From an uncultured Aquimarina sp. (lineage in GTDB: Bacteria > Bacteroidota > Bacteroidia > Flavobacteriales > Flavobacteriaceae): 64,000 nucleotides of DNA. Within the stretch, counting starts at the first letter, position 1; the number at the start of each line of letters is the position of its first letter. The translations under genes and the position numbers were made by a program. Positions 40,484-49,988 of the stretch are shown piece after piece. The stretch lies in assembly GCA_947489685.1 (NCBI GenBank), contig CANLEM010000003.1, positions 620,001 through 684,000 on the forward strand. The letters are read 5' to 3'. The notes below the pieces were generated by a model. The model saw nothing but the letters and a program-made list of their open reading frames with translations, was not told where the DNA came from and did not search any database.

Positions 40484-42589
40484 TTATAATCCTTCATAAG
40501 CGTTTACCAACCTTACAAATTCTGCTCTGTATCCTTGATCGTCGTTATTTTTATTGGTTTCAGCCAATGCAATAATAGTATCCAATTTTTCATTTTTAAT
40601 AAATTTTGATTTTCTAAGCTTCATCCCAAACCATGCTACCGCTGCCGCAAAATTGAAGTCTTGAGTTATTATGTTATTTTCGTTTGTGTTCAATACATGT
40701 GTCATTTGTATACTTTTCTCACCCTGTGGTTGTTTATATCTAAATTTTACGGTTAACAATTCGTTTCCAAATTGGGTATTTGTATTGGTTTTGGTGTATT
40801 TCAAATCGGCAATATCTTTTAGGTATTTACTTTTTACACCTACCGGAACAATTTCATATAGTGCAGTAACAGTATGACCGCTACCCAACTCCCCCGCATC
40901 TTTGGTATCGTCAATAAAATCTTCATCTGCCAAAAGCCTATTTTCATATCCTATTAACCTATACGCTTGTATTTTGTTAGGGTTAAACTCTACCTGAATT
41001 TTTACATCTTTTGCGATAGTATATAAAGTACCTCCAAATTCCTTACCTAATATTCTTTGTGCTTCTTGCATAGTATCAATATATGCATGGTTACCATTAC
41101 CTTTGTCTGCAAGTGTTTCTAACTTACTGTCTTTATAATTTCCCATTCCGAAGCCCAGGCAGGTAAGAAAGACTCCTGATTTTCTTTTTTCTTCGATAAG
41201 TTGTTTCATATCCTTATCAGAACTCATTCCTACATTAAAATCCCCATCTGTAGCCAGTATTACTCGATTATTCCCTTCTTTGATAAAATTCTCTTTTGCA
41301 ATTTTGTATGCCAATTTTATGCCTTCTCCACCAGCCGTAGATCCTCCTGCTTCGAGGTTTTGTAAAGCTCTATTTATTTTATTTTTATGAGCACCAGATG
41401 TTGGTTCTAGTACCAACCCTGCAGCACCGGCATACACCACTATAGAAACTTTATCCTTTTCTCGTAATTGGTTTACTAAAAGTTTAAAAGCTTTTTTGAG
41501 TAAGGGTAATTTATTGTCATTACTCATTGAACCTGATACATCGATTAAGAACACCAGATTAGAGGCCGGAATTTCTTCTTGCGGTACTTCTTTTCCTTTT
41601 ATTCCTATTTTTACTAGTTGCGTATCTGGATTCCAGGGTGTATCTCCATATTCTGTATGTATTGCAAATGGGTGTTTTCCTTGTGGTTGTTTATAGGCGT
41701 AATCAAAGTAATTGATCATTTCTTCTATCTTAACAGCATCGGTAGGGATTTTATTCCCGTTATTAATCATTCTGCGAATATTACTATACGATGCCTTATC
41801 AACATCTATTGAGAACGTAGATAACGGTGCAAGGTGCACTCTTTCAAACTTGTTCTCGGTAATTTCTTTGTAAGATTCATTATTCTTCACGGTATATGTA
41901 CCACTGTGTGTCGTAATAATTACACAACCATGCTTAGCTCGTGATCCATAAATAGTAGTTGCATTTTCATTTTTAAGAACATCTACCTTTGCAATTTTTG
42001 CCGGATCAATAGCTTTAATTTTTGCAATATTTTTTTTCTTAATTGGTACACCATCAACAATATATAGTGGTTCTTCGTTATTCGAAACCGAATTAATTCC
42101 TCGTATCCGAATTGCATTTGCAGCACCATTAGTACCACTGGCGTTAGATACCTGTACACCGGTTACTTTCCCTCTTAGTTTATGTTTTGTTCTTTTTCCT
42201 TTTCTTCTTGAGCCTTTGACTGAAGAAACCGAATAACCTAAAGATCTTCTACTTCGTTGAATACCATAGGCGGTTACCACAACCTCTTCGAGCTCTGCTG
42301 CTGAAGCTTCCATTTTGATATTGATTGTACTTGATTGTCCTTTAAATGTAATTTCCTGGGCGACATATCCTATATAAGTAAAGCTCAATATATCTCCTTT
42401 AGAAGCCATGATGGTATAATTTCCATCAAAATCGGTTTGTGTACCTGAGCTAGTTCCTTTTATTATAATATTAACCCCTGGTAATGGTAAATTCTGTTCG
42501 TCAGTAACATTTCCTGTAACCTTTAATTGTTGTCCGTTTGCAGTTGCAATAATGCATATAAAAAACAAGAAGTATTGTAGTAATCTCAT
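40484..42589 (-). CDS. YfbK-type VWA protein fused to SusC-like N-terminal domains
   Basis: A 701-residue envelope protein. In order: signal peptide (1-19); carboxypeptidase-like regulatory domain (22-95, VTDEQNLPLPGVNIIIKG); a TonB-plug-like segment (about 100-230) bearing the SusC signatures VTAYGIQRSRRSLGYSVS and NNEEPLYIVDGVP; the YfbK N-terminal element FSIDVDKASYSNIRRMI; a VWA domain (about 340-510) with a complete metal site DVSGS, GGSTAGG and ATDGDFN; and a C-terminal DUF3520-like region. No beta-barrel follows the plug, so it cannot be a transporter. It may bind a partner that recognises plug-type folds. The fusion recurs in Bacteroidota. Confidence 0.88.
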   Translation of the reverse strand: MRLLQYFLFFICIIATANGQQLKVTGNVTDEQNLPLPGVNIIIKGTSSGTQTDFDGNYTIMASKGDILSFTYIGYVAQEITFKGQSSTINIKMEASAAELEEVVVTAYGIQRSRRSLGYSVSSVKGSRRKGKRTKHKLRGKVTGVQVSNASGTNGAANAIRIRGINSVSNNEEPLYIVDGVPIKKKNIAKIKAIDPAKIAKVDVLKNENATTIYGSRAKHGCVIITTHSGTYTVKNNESYKEITENKFERVHLAPLSTFSIDVDKASYSNIRRMINNGNKIPTDAVKIEEMINYFDYAYKQPQGKHPFAIHTEYGDTPWNPDTQLVKIGIKGKEVPQEEIPASNLVFLIDVSGSMSNDNKLPLLKKAFKLLVNQLREKDKVSIVVYAGAAGLVLEPTSGAHKNKINRALQNLEAGGSTAGGEGIKLAYKIAKENFIKEGNNRVILATDGDFNVGMSSDKDMKQLIEEKRKSGVFLTCLGFGMGNYKDSKLETLADKGNGNHAYIDTMQEAQRILGKEFGGTLYTIAKDVKIQVEFNPNKIQAYRLIGYENRLLADEDFIDDTKDAGELGSGHTVTALYEIVPVGVKSKYLKDIADLKYTKTNTNTQFGNELLTVKFRYKQPQGEKSIQMTHVLNTNENNIITQDFNFAAAVAWFGMKLRKSKFIKNEKLDTIIALAETNKNNDDQGYRAEFVRLVNAYEGL

Positions 42590-42735
42590 AGTTGATAGTT
42601 TTTAAATTATAGATTAAAACTAAGTGTTACTTTAGGAGGTAACAATCAACAATGAGGGAAACGGTTATTTGACTTAGGAAAAGTGACTTTTAAGTTATAA
42701 TTCTCTTTTTATAGCTATTAATGATTAGAGATCAA

Positions 42736-43857
42736 TCACGATTTATTACCTGTAACTAGATCAAGTGTCTTTGTTCTTTGCACTTTACCGTTTTCGGTTT
42801 CTATAAATTGGGAAAGAAAATAAATTTCTTTAGGTACTTCGTACTTGGTAATGGTTTTCAGGTTTTTTATCGCATTTGAAATAGTAGATAAGGTAATTTC
42901 ACTATAGTCTTGTTCAATAATTAAAATAACCTTGTCCCCTAGAGCATCATCGGGAAGGCTTGTAATAAAAAACCGATGACCGATTAATAATTGTAATTTG
43001 GTTTCAATTTCTTCGGGATACAACTTTATACCACCACTATTAATTACATTATCATAGCGGCCCTTCCATAAAAACTTTTTGTAAGTTTTAAGTTCTACAA
43101 CATCATTTGTAACTATAGTGTCGTTGTTTAATTCTGGGGCTTTAATAACCAAACAATTACGCTCATCTGTACCTAATGATACATTTGGCAGCGCTTTAAA
43201 GTGATACGCATCCTTTCTGTCTTTTTTCTTTGGGTTAATTCTTCGGGCAGCAATATGAGTAACGGTTTCTGTCATCCCATATGTCTCATAAATTTTGGTT
43301 TTAACTCCTTGGATCAACTCTTTGAGGTTTTCAGAAGCTGGTCCTCCACCTACTATTAATTTTTTAATTAAATGAAGCCTGTTCAACGAATTGTCGAGTT
43401 GTAGTGGCACCATTGCACAAAAATCGTACTGCTTGTAAACGGTATCCAGAGGATTTGTTTTCGGAGGTACAAGATCTATTTTCCAACCTAAAATCATTGC
43501 TCTTACTAGCATCATTTTACCGGCTATATAGTTAGCAGATAAACATAATAAGGCGGTTGTTCCTTCTTCGATCTTAAAAAACTTACCTGTAGCTTTAGCA
43601 CTATTAACCATATGCTTTTTATAGACCTTTATTTTCTTAGGTTTTCCTGTAGATCCAGAAGTCTGTACAATGATATGATCTTTCTCGTTTAGCCAGTCTA
43701 ATAAAAAACTACCTGCATCTTGCTCATATACTTCTCCTTCTTTTACAAAATTATATGCAATATGTTCAAGTTTCTTGCGATCTGCTACCTGTTGGTTTAT
43801 AGAAAACTTCTCATGTATTTCGGGGATAGAAAATGTATTCGTTGTTTCCATAGCCAA
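42736..43857 (-). CDS. menE: O-succinylbenzoate-CoA ligase MenE
   Basis: A 373-residue adenylate-forming enzyme, shorter than the usual 450-500 residues of MenE but typical of Bacteroidota members. The ATP-binding motif is VQTSGSTGKPKKIKV near residues 59-73. Later motifs are YETYGMTETV near 190-199, WKGRYDNVINSGGIKLYPEEIE near 256-277, and a C-terminal Lys in ENGKVQRTKTLD. It converts o-succinylbenzoate to its CoA ester in menaquinone synthesis. It closes the minus-strand unit menA, UlaG-like, menC, CPBP, menE, which supports the assignment over a general acyl-CoA ligase. Confidence 0.88.
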   Translation of the reverse strand: MAMETTNTFSIPEIHEKFSINQQVADRKKLEHIAYNFVKEGEVYEQDAGSFLLDWLNEKDHIIVQTSGSTGKPKKIKVYKKHMVNSAKATGKFFKIEEGTTALLCLSANYIAGKMMLVRAMILGWKIDLVPPKTNPLDTVYKQYDFCAMVPLQLDNSLNRLHLIKKLIVGGGPASENLKELIQGVKTKIYETYGMTETVTHIAARRINPKKKDRKDAYHFKALPNVSLGTDERNCLVIKAPELNNDTIVTNDVVELKTYKKFLWKGRYDNVINSGGIKLYPEEIETKLQLLIGHRFFITSLPDDALGDKVILIIEQDYSEITLSTISNAIKNLKTITKYEVPKEIYFLSQFIETENGKVQRTKTLDLVTGNKS

Positions 43858-43906
43858 ATTTCAATTTTCTAAAACATCTGCAGGTTACCCGTGTGTAAAC
43901 AATATG

Positions 43907-44830
43907 TTATACTTGGGTTATCTCTTCGGGAGTAGTTTGACTACTTATTTTTCCGAAAAGTTTATCTTTCCAATTGGTCCATTTATACTTTTTTGAAAGG
44001 ATCAAAATAAACAAAGGGAAAATCACAAATACTGGGATTAATATTTCGTATCCTGCTCCAGGTTCTGAAACATCTAGTAATATCGAATGTGTCTGAAGCG
44101 CTGTCCAGTCAGCAGTAACAAGTAGTACAGTAATAAGATTATTAGCAGCATGAAATCCGAGAGCCAGCTCCATACCTTCATCCATTAAAGTAATAATCCC
44201 TAAAAACAAACCAGTACCAATATAAAATACCATAATGATTGGACCTAATGTCTCTACTTCGGGATTTGCCGCATGCATCAATCCAAATAATACAGAAGTC
44301 ACCACCAGAGGTATCCATTTATTTTTTGTGGCTAAGCCTAAACCTTGCATCAAGTACCCTCTAAACATATACTCTTCAAAACTAGTTTGAATAGGAACCA
44401 AAACTAAGGCCAATACTAATAATATCAGAAAAGGAACAGGTTTAAAATTAAAAATATAATCTTCGGGACTAAAATAATAAGACAAGCCTGTAGAAACAAT
44501 AATAAAAGTAGCCATCAAAGCAAAAACAAAAAATACTCTACCCCAATCTATCTTTTTTCGAGAAGTGGTTAGGGATAAAATAGACTGTTGATGTACAAAT
44601 TTTACCCAAAACAACAATCCTCCTAAAAAAACGACGAATGGGATCATCAATTCAACAAACAATCCGTTCTTACCTATTAACTCTATCTGCTGTTTTATCA
44701 CAGTCTCTGTATCCATATTAAACATTTTGGATACTATATAATTTAAGGTCATTAATCCCAAAAACCCTAATGGTACGGGAATATATTTCCACATTCCTAA
44801 TTTTCCTTTTCTTCCTTGTGTTATATACAT
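43907..44830 (-). CDS. CPBP-family intramembrane metalloprotease
   Basis: A 307-residue membrane protein with about eight helices. The CPBP (Abi/CAAX) motifs are FEEYMFRGYLMQGL near residues 150-163 with the EExxxR core, LFGLMHAANP with HxxN near 187-196, and a later helix ALGFHAANNL. These proteins are membrane proteases, some of which process prenylated or other membrane substrates. Its place between menC and menE may reflect only operon history, though menaquinone is a prenylated molecule. It lies 15 bp after the menC stop. Confidence 0.85.
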   Translation of the reverse strand: MYITQGRKGKLGMWKYIPVPLGFLGLMTLNYIVSKMFNMDTETVIKQQIELIGKNGLFVELMIPFVVFLGGLLFWVKFVHQQSILSLTTSRKKIDWGRVFFVFALMATFIIVSTGLSYYFSPEDYIFNFKPVPFLILLVLALVLVPIQTSFEEYMFRGYLMQGLGLATKNKWIPLVVTSVLFGLMHAANPEVETLGPIIMVFYIGTGLFLGIITLMDEGMELALGFHAANNLITVLLVTADWTALQTHSILLDVSEPGAGYEILIPVFVIFPLFILILSKKYKWTNWKDKLFGKISSQTTPEEITQV

Positions 44831-44845
44831 CTAATTAGATACTTA

Positions 44846-45886
44846 TTAATTTAAATAGTTAACAATCCAATTTATATTCTTATCATACGATAATGCTCCA
44901 TTACCTACTATTAATGGTGCTTGAAAGTTATTTGTAAATAAACTTCCCGTTCCTAATCCTTGAGGCATTTTACTGTTCAAGGTATAGGTATATTGTGCAA
45001 TGGCACTTAATCCTACATTACTTTCTAGTGCACTGGTTATCCACCATTTTATACCTAGCGATTCTGCAATATCAATCCATTCATTAGTTCCTTTAAACCC
45101 ACCTATTAAACTTGGTTTAAGAATAATATATTGTGGTTGTATTGTTTGTAGCAACTCTTTCTTTTTTGTTACACCAAAAACTCCTATTAATTCTTCATCA
45201 AGAGCAATAGGTAAAGGAGTGTTTTTGCATAATATACTCATTTCTTTATATTGCCCTTGTCGAATAGGCTGCTCAATACTGTGCAAATCAAATTTTGAAA
45301 GTTCTTGTAGTTTATCCATCGCCTCCTCTGCAGAAAATGCACCATTAGCATCTACTCGCAATTCGATAAGGTCTGAAGAAAACTTAGATCTAACAAAAGA
45401 TAGCACATCGAGTTCTGTTTTAAAATCGATAGCTCCAATTTTCATTTTAATGCAATCAAAACCTTGATTTAGTTTGTCTTCGATTTGCTCAAGCATAAAC
45501 GCTTTATCTCCCATCCAAATGAGTCCGTTAATAACAATACTCTGTGTACCTTCTATAAAATCAGATGGAAACAATTCAAAAGGTGATGTGCTTACAAGTG
45601 ATTTGAAAGCCATTTCAACACCAAATTGAATGCTAGGGAATTCTATCAACTCTTCCCATAGTTTATCTACACCCAAATGAATGTTATTGCAAGTCCATTG
45701 CAATTTATCCTCATAGTCTAATCTGTCATCAATACTTAAGCTTCTTAAAATACCGCACTCACCTATTCCTTTACTCTTACCATCAGAAATTACGATAAAC
45801 CATGTTTCTTTTGTATTCAAAATCCCCCGTGAAGTACCACTAGGTCTTTTAAAATCAAGTATATGTTTATGATAAGTTGCTTTCAT
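44846..45886 (-). CDS. menC: o-Succinylbenzoate synthase MenC
   Basis: A 346-residue enolase-superfamily enzyme that dehydrates SHCHC to o-succinylbenzoate. The catalytic Lys region is IKMKIG near 137-142. Metal ligands are Asp in LRVDANGAF near 176-184, Glu in HSIEQPI near 204-210 and Asp in ALDEEL near 229-234. The second catalytic Lys lies in ILKPSLIGG near 257-265. The ATG directly abuts the stop codon of the UlaG-like gene. Together with menA and menE this identifies a menaquinone operon. Confidence 0.92.
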   Translation of the reverse strand: MKATYHKHILDFKRPSGTSRGILNTKETWFIVISDGKSKGIGECGILRSLSIDDRLDYEDKLQWTCNNIHLGVDKLWEELIEFPSIQFGVEMAFKSLVSTSPFELFPSDFIEGTQSIVINGLIWMGDKAFMLEQIEDKLNQGFDCIKMKIGAIDFKTELDVLSFVRSKFSSDLIELRVDANGAFSAEEAMDKLQELSKFDLHSIEQPIRQGQYKEMSILCKNTPLPIALDEELIGVFGVTKKKELLQTIQPQYIILKPSLIGGFKGTNEWIDIAESLGIKWWITSALESNVGLSAIAQYTYTLNSKMPQGLGTGSLFTNNFQAPLIVGNGALSYDKNINWIVNYLN

Positions 45887-46567
45887 TTAGAGGTCGATAC
45901 TATTTCCTATTTCTAATAGCATTAAATCTTTTCCTTTTTCAAAAAACTTACGTTTCGCTTCATCATGATCAATCTCTATATAACCAAATGTATCATAATG
46001 AACCCCTAATATTTTATCGCATTCTACAAAATCACTTGCAATAATGGCATCATCTATCCCCATAGTAAAGTTATCTCCTATAGGTAAGATAGCAATATCC
46101 AGTTTGGTAGTCATAGGGATTAATTTCATATCCATAGTAAGTGCAGTATCTCCAGCTACGTATACCGTTTTATGTTCCCCTTCAATTACAAAACCTCCGG
46201 GTTGTCCACCATAGGTACCATCGGCAAAACTACTGGTATGAATTGCATTTACATATTTAAGCTTCCCAAATTCAAAATTCCAGGTACCACCATGATTCAT
46301 AGGATGCACTTCAATTCCTTTATTTTGATAATATGTAGCGATTTCATAGTTAGAAACTATAGTAGCGTTGTTGTTTTTTGCTATAACCTCGGCATCCAAA
46401 ACATGATCTTGATGAGCATGGGTAAGCAAAATATAATCAGCCTTTATACTATTTACATCAACAGTATCTTTGGATAAAGGGTTTCCTGAAATGAAGGGGT
46501 CAATCAATACATTTATGTTATTAATCTCCAGTAATAATGTATTATGTCCAAAAAAAGTAATTTTCAT
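45887..46567 (-). CDS. UlaG-like metal-dependent hydrolase (UPF0173)
   Basis: A 226-residue cytoplasmic metallo-beta-lactamase-fold protein. The metal loop is LLTHAHQDHVLDAE near 50-63 with complete HxHxDH, and VAGDTALTMDM near 140-150 and VHYDTFGY near 195-202 supply the remaining ligands. Members of this family have no agreed substrate. Placed between menA and menC, with its stop abutting the menC start, it may act on a menaquinone precursor or simply ride in the operon. It differs from the lipoprotein relative at 19606-20406 by its full metal motif and lack of a signal. Confidence 0.88.
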   Translation of the reverse strand: MKITFFGHNTLLLEINNINVLIDPFISGNPLSKDTVDVNSIKADYILLTHAHQDHVLDAEVIAKNNNATIVSNYEIATYYQNKGIEVHPMNHGGTWNFEFGKLKYVNAIHTSSFADGTYGGQPGGFVIEGEHKTVYVAGDTALTMDMKLIPMTTKLDIAILPIGDNFTMGIDDAIIASDFVECDKILGVHYDTFGYIEIDHDEAKRKFFEKGKDLMLLEIGNSIDL

Positions 46568-46598
46568 TGGTATAGTTGTTATGATTTGCCTGTGAAAA

Positions 46599-47558
46599 TT
46601 ATAAAATCTGCCCTAAACTAAATAAAATAGAAAGTAAAAATGTTGTTAAAGCTACTTTTTTAAGTTCCGGATCTAATAATTGGGTGTTTTTTGTCTGATA
46701 TACTTTCTTTATATGAACAAATAAAGGAACAAAGGCTATTAAAAATAATAGGTTCATAACGTTCTCATAAGTGAAGTATGCAAATACCAGTATCGACACC
46801 ATTGCCATAAGTAAAATAGAAAAATGATATTTTCTAGCTGTATGAATACCTAGCTTAACCACAAGAGTGTTTTTTTGGGCCTTTTTGTCTCCGTCATGAT
46901 CTCTCATATTATTTAGATTTAAAACTGCTGTGCTTAATAAACCAATGGTAATTGCCGGAAGAAATACTAATACATTAAGTTCTTTGGTAAACAAAAAATA
47001 GCATCCTACTACACTTACTAATCCAAAGAAAATAAAAACAAAAATATCACCTAAGCCTTTATATCCATAAGCCGAGTTTCCCATAGTATATTTAATAGCG
47101 GCAACTATCGCTCCCAATCCCAGAATAAAGAAAAATAGAGAATAGTAAAAATTATCTCTTCCGAAGGATATATAAATCAATGCTATAGCAAAGCTTAGGG
47201 TTATTAATGCCGTTGCGATGATTCCTATTAACATTTCTTTTTTTGAAATCATACCACTTTGCAATGCTCGTGTTGGTCCTACTCTATCTTCATTATCTGT
47301 ACCTTTAACGCCATCACCATAATCATTGGCAAAATTAGACAGAATTTGCAAGCCTAAGGTTGTGGCAATAGCTAGCCAAAATATAGCCGTTTCCGAAAAA
47401 AGTAAACGTTTACCACCAGAACCAATAGCATAATTAAGAGAAGAATCCGAAAATAGTATCGAGTTGTTAAACATTGATGATCCCACTATGATTCCCGAAA
47501 TCGATAAAGGCAGAGTACGTAAGCGTGCAGCCGAAATCCAGGCTTTTAGTTTATTCAT
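46599..47558 (-). CDS. menA: 1,4-dihydroxy-2-naphthoate polyprenyltransferase MenA
   Basis: A 319-residue UbiA-superfamily membrane enzyme with about nine helices. The prenyl-diphosphate/Mg site is NFANDYGDGVKGTDNEDRVGP near residues 74-94, whose DxxxD and following RVGPTRALQSG are typical of MenA. The second Asp-rich site is NNMRDHDGDKKAQKNTL near 215-231. It attaches the polyprenyl chain to dihydroxynaphthoate, giving demethylmenaquinone. It is the first gene of the minus-strand menaquinone unit. Confidence 0.93.
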   Translation of the reverse strand: MNKLKAWISAARLRTLPLSISGIIVGSSMFNNSILFSDSSLNYAIGSGGKRLLFSETAIFWLAIATTLGLQILSNFANDYGDGVKGTDNEDRVGPTRALQSGMISKKEMLIGIIATALITLSFAIALIYISFGRDNFYYSLFFFILGLGAIVAAIKYTMGNSAYGYKGLGDIFVFIFFGLVSVVGCYFLFTKELNVLVFLPAITIGLLSTAVLNLNNMRDHDGDKKAQKNTLVVKLGIHTARKYHFSILLMAMVSILVFAYFTYENVMNLLFLIAFVPLFVHIKKVYQTKNTQLLDPELKKVALTTFLLSILFSLGQIL

Positions 47559-47781
47559 TTTAATGATTTAGATTTCAAAGGAACAGTATTTTCAATTAAA
47601 AAAAAATTAAAATTAAAGAATCCAATAGGTCATATCGGTTCGTTATTAAAATTCGTATCCCTAGAGTTGTTTTTATATGTGCTTCCGGTTTTACCCTAAT
47701 TTTTATGAATTTCGCAATTGCGCTTATTCAGATTTTTGTGAGACTTTTTATAGATTAGCGTTTTAAACCACTGAAATAATT

Positions 47782-49479
47782 ATGAAAACCATTTTTAAAG
47801 CTCTTGCTTGTATCCTTTTATGTACATTATTGTCATGTAAAGGCGACACTAAAAAAGAGAACATCAAAACCACCGAACCTAATACCGAAGAAATCAATAT
47901 CTCAAAAGAAAAACCATTTATCTGGGAAGCTGCCAATGTATATTTTCTCTTAACAGATAGGTTTAATAATGGAGATCCCGAAAATGAAAATATTCTGAAA
48001 AGAACTAAAAAAACAGGAACCTTAAGAGGCTTTGAAGGTGGTGATATTAAAGGAATTACTAAAAAAATAGAAGAAGGTTATTTTAAAGAGCTTGGTATAA
48101 ATGCTCTTTGGTTTAATCCTGTTGTAGAACAAATTCATGGCAGCGTAGATGAAGGAACTGGCAATACATATGCTTTTCATGGATATTGGGCAAAAGATTG
48201 GACCAATATTGATCCCGCGTTTGGAACGTATAATGATTTAAAAGAACTAGTTCGAATCGCTCATGAAAATGAAATTCGGATTCTTATGGATGTTGTTATC
48301 AATCATACAGGACCAGTAACCGAAAAAGATCCTGTATGGCCAGATAATTGGGTACGCACATCACCACAATGTACCTATAAAGATTATAATACTGCTGTTG
48401 CTTGTACACTAGTCGAAAACCTACCCGATATTAAAACAGAAAGTGATCAGGATGTTAAACTGCCAAAAGAGCTTATTGATAAGTGGAAATCCGAAGGAAG
48501 ATTAGAAATTGAATTGGCAGAATTAGATATTTTCTTTACCAAGACCGGGTTAAAGAGATCGCCAAAGAACTATATCATTAAGTGGTTAACTGATTATGTA
48601 AGAGAATTAGGAATCGATGGGTATCGTGTTGATACCGTAAAACATGTAGAAGAAGGTGTATGGAGTACATTGGCCGAACAGGCAAAACTGGCATTTGCAG
48701 AATGGAAAACTAAGAATCCTAATAAAGTATTAGACGATAATGAGTTTTATGTTTTAGGAGAATTATATGGGTATGGCATAGACAGTAAACGATATTATGA
48801 TTTTGGAGATCGCAAAGTAGATTATTTTGCCAACGGCTTTGATAATATGATCAATTTTCAGTTTAAATACGATGCCAAACAAGAAGGGTATGAAAAGTTG
48901 TTTAGTAAGTATAGCGAAATTTTATATACCAACTTAATCGGCAAAAGTGTAATGAACTATATCAGTTCTCATGATGATGGAGACCCTTTTGATAAAGATA
49001 GAAGTAAAACCTATGAATCAGCAACCAAGTTAATACTTACTCCTGGGGTTTCTCAAATCTATTATGGCGATGAAACCGCACGGTCTTTAATTATCGAAGA
49101 TACACAAGGGGATGCAACATTACGATCAAATATGAATTGGGATGATTTAGAAAATGAAGACACCAAGTTGTTATTATCCCATTGGCAAAAATTGGGCACA
49201 TTCAGAAAAAAGCATCCAGCCATTGGTGCTGGAAAACATAAAATGATATCAAAAATGCCATATACCTTTTCAAGAAGTTATCATAAAAACGGAATTAAAG
49301 ATGCTGTAATAGTAGCTTTAGATACGAGAAAAGGAGAAAAGAGTATAAAAGTAAATTCTATTTTTAAAGAAGGTACTCTTTTGGTAGACCACTACTCGGG
49401 GCAAGAAACAAAAGTAGTTATGGATAGCATAAAGATCAATTCTGACTATGATATTCTACTACTCGAACCAAGGAGATAG
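47782..49479 (+). CDS. GH13 alpha-amylase lipoprotein
   Basis: A 565-residue lipoprotein (lipobox LLCTLLSCKGD, Cys19) carrying a glycoside hydrolase family 13 barrel. Region I is DVVINHTG near 174, the nucleophile region is GIDGYRVDTVKHVEE near 277-291, the acid/base Glu is in FYVLGELYGYG near 325-335, and the transition-state Asp is in YISSHDDGDPF near 393-403. All three catalytic acids are present. It should cut alpha-1,4 glucans at the cell surface or in the periplasm. No SusC/SusD pair is adjacent, so it is not in a standard starch-utilisation locus. Confidence 0.92.
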   Translation: MKTIFKALACILLCTLLSCKGDTKKENIKTTEPNTEEINISKEKPFIWEAANVYFLLTDRFNNGDPENENILKRTKKTGTLRGFEGGDIKGITKKIEEGYFKELGINALWFNPVVEQIHGSVDEGTGNTYAFHGYWAKDWTNIDPAFGTYNDLKELVRIAHENEIRILMDVVINHTGPVTEKDPVWPDNWVRTSPQCTYKDYNTAVACTLVENLPDIKTESDQDVKLPKELIDKWKSEGRLEIELAELDIFFTKTGLKRSPKNYIIKWLTDYVRELGIDGYRVDTVKHVEEGVWSTLAEQAKLAFAEWKTKNPNKVLDDNEFYVLGELYGYGIDSKRYYDFGDRKVDYFANGFDNMINFQFKYDAKQEGYEKLFSKYSEILYTNLIGKSVMNYISSHDDGDPFDKDRSKTYESATKLILTPGVSQIYYGDETARSLIIEDTQGDATLRSNMNWDDLENEDTKLLLSHWQKLGTFRKKHPAIGAGKHKMISKMPYTFSRSYHKNGIKDAVIVALDTRKGEKSIKVNSIFKEGTLLVDHYSGQETKVVMDSIKINSDYDILLLEPRR

Positions 49480-49514
49480 AGAATAGTATAGCAGGTATCT
49501 AATTGTACAAAAGT

Positions 49515-49551
49515 AAGATGATTTAATAGCATATATTAGATCATCTTTTTT
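49515..49551 (+). terminator. Terminator of the amylase gene
   Basis: AAGATGATTTAAT (49515-49527) pairs with ATTAGATCATCTT (49535-49547) with one wobble, followed by T residues. It lies 36 bp after the amylase stop codon. Confidence 0.82.
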
Positions 49552-49988
49552 GCTGTAAACAACTATAAGTCAACATATAATCCTAATAAAAGACAGTAAA
49601 AACGGTCAAGATAAATACGTATTTTGCAAAACAGTTACCTATATAGAAGAACTTACCTCCTTAGGATTAAGGAGGTAAGTGTTGGGGAAAACAAAAAAAG
49701 TAAGGGAAAAATTGTAATTGGAATACTTTTCAAAGATAAAGATGTTTGACTTATATACGGTTACGGTTTTACCTCAAACTTTAGCTGGAATACTAGTATT
49801 TGTTCAAGTAATTCAATTTAAAATATTGATTATCAATATTTTACATAAAAATGGTTGATTTGTTAAATTATCGTAAACAAAAAAATTATATATAGTATTG
49901 ATAAATAACTGTAATTGATATCTTAAAAGTTCAAGAAAAAATTAAATTTGCAGTGATTATTTAGTTAACCTCAATATAATTTACATCC
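49552..49988. other. 437-bp gap with a perfect SD/anti-SD-like hairpin
   Basis: No supported protein gene lies here. At 49651-49680 a perfect 13-bp stem (ACTTACCTCCTTA and TAAGGAGGTAAGT) with loop GGAT stands out. One arm contains ACCTCC, like the 16S rRNA 3' end, and the other AGGAGG, like a Shine-Dalgarno site. There is no T run after it, so it is not a standard terminator. A short GTG-initiated frame of 12 codons follows at 49679. The rest is AT-rich, with a promoter box at 49943-49950. Confidence 0.5.
49943..49950 (+). promoter_or_regulatory. Bacteroidota -7 box for the 122-aa gene
   Basis: TAAATTTG matches TAnnTTTG and lies 39 bp before the TTG start at 49989. The nearest TTG upstream (49915-49917) is 25 bp away, longer than the usual spacing. 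The box supports transcription starting just before the predicted gene. Confidence 0.4.

Noticed and set aside
49742..49858. A 38-codon frame with a hydrophobic stretch in the gap before 49989
   Set aside because: No promoter or conserved feature supports it, and AT-rich DNA yields such frames by chance.
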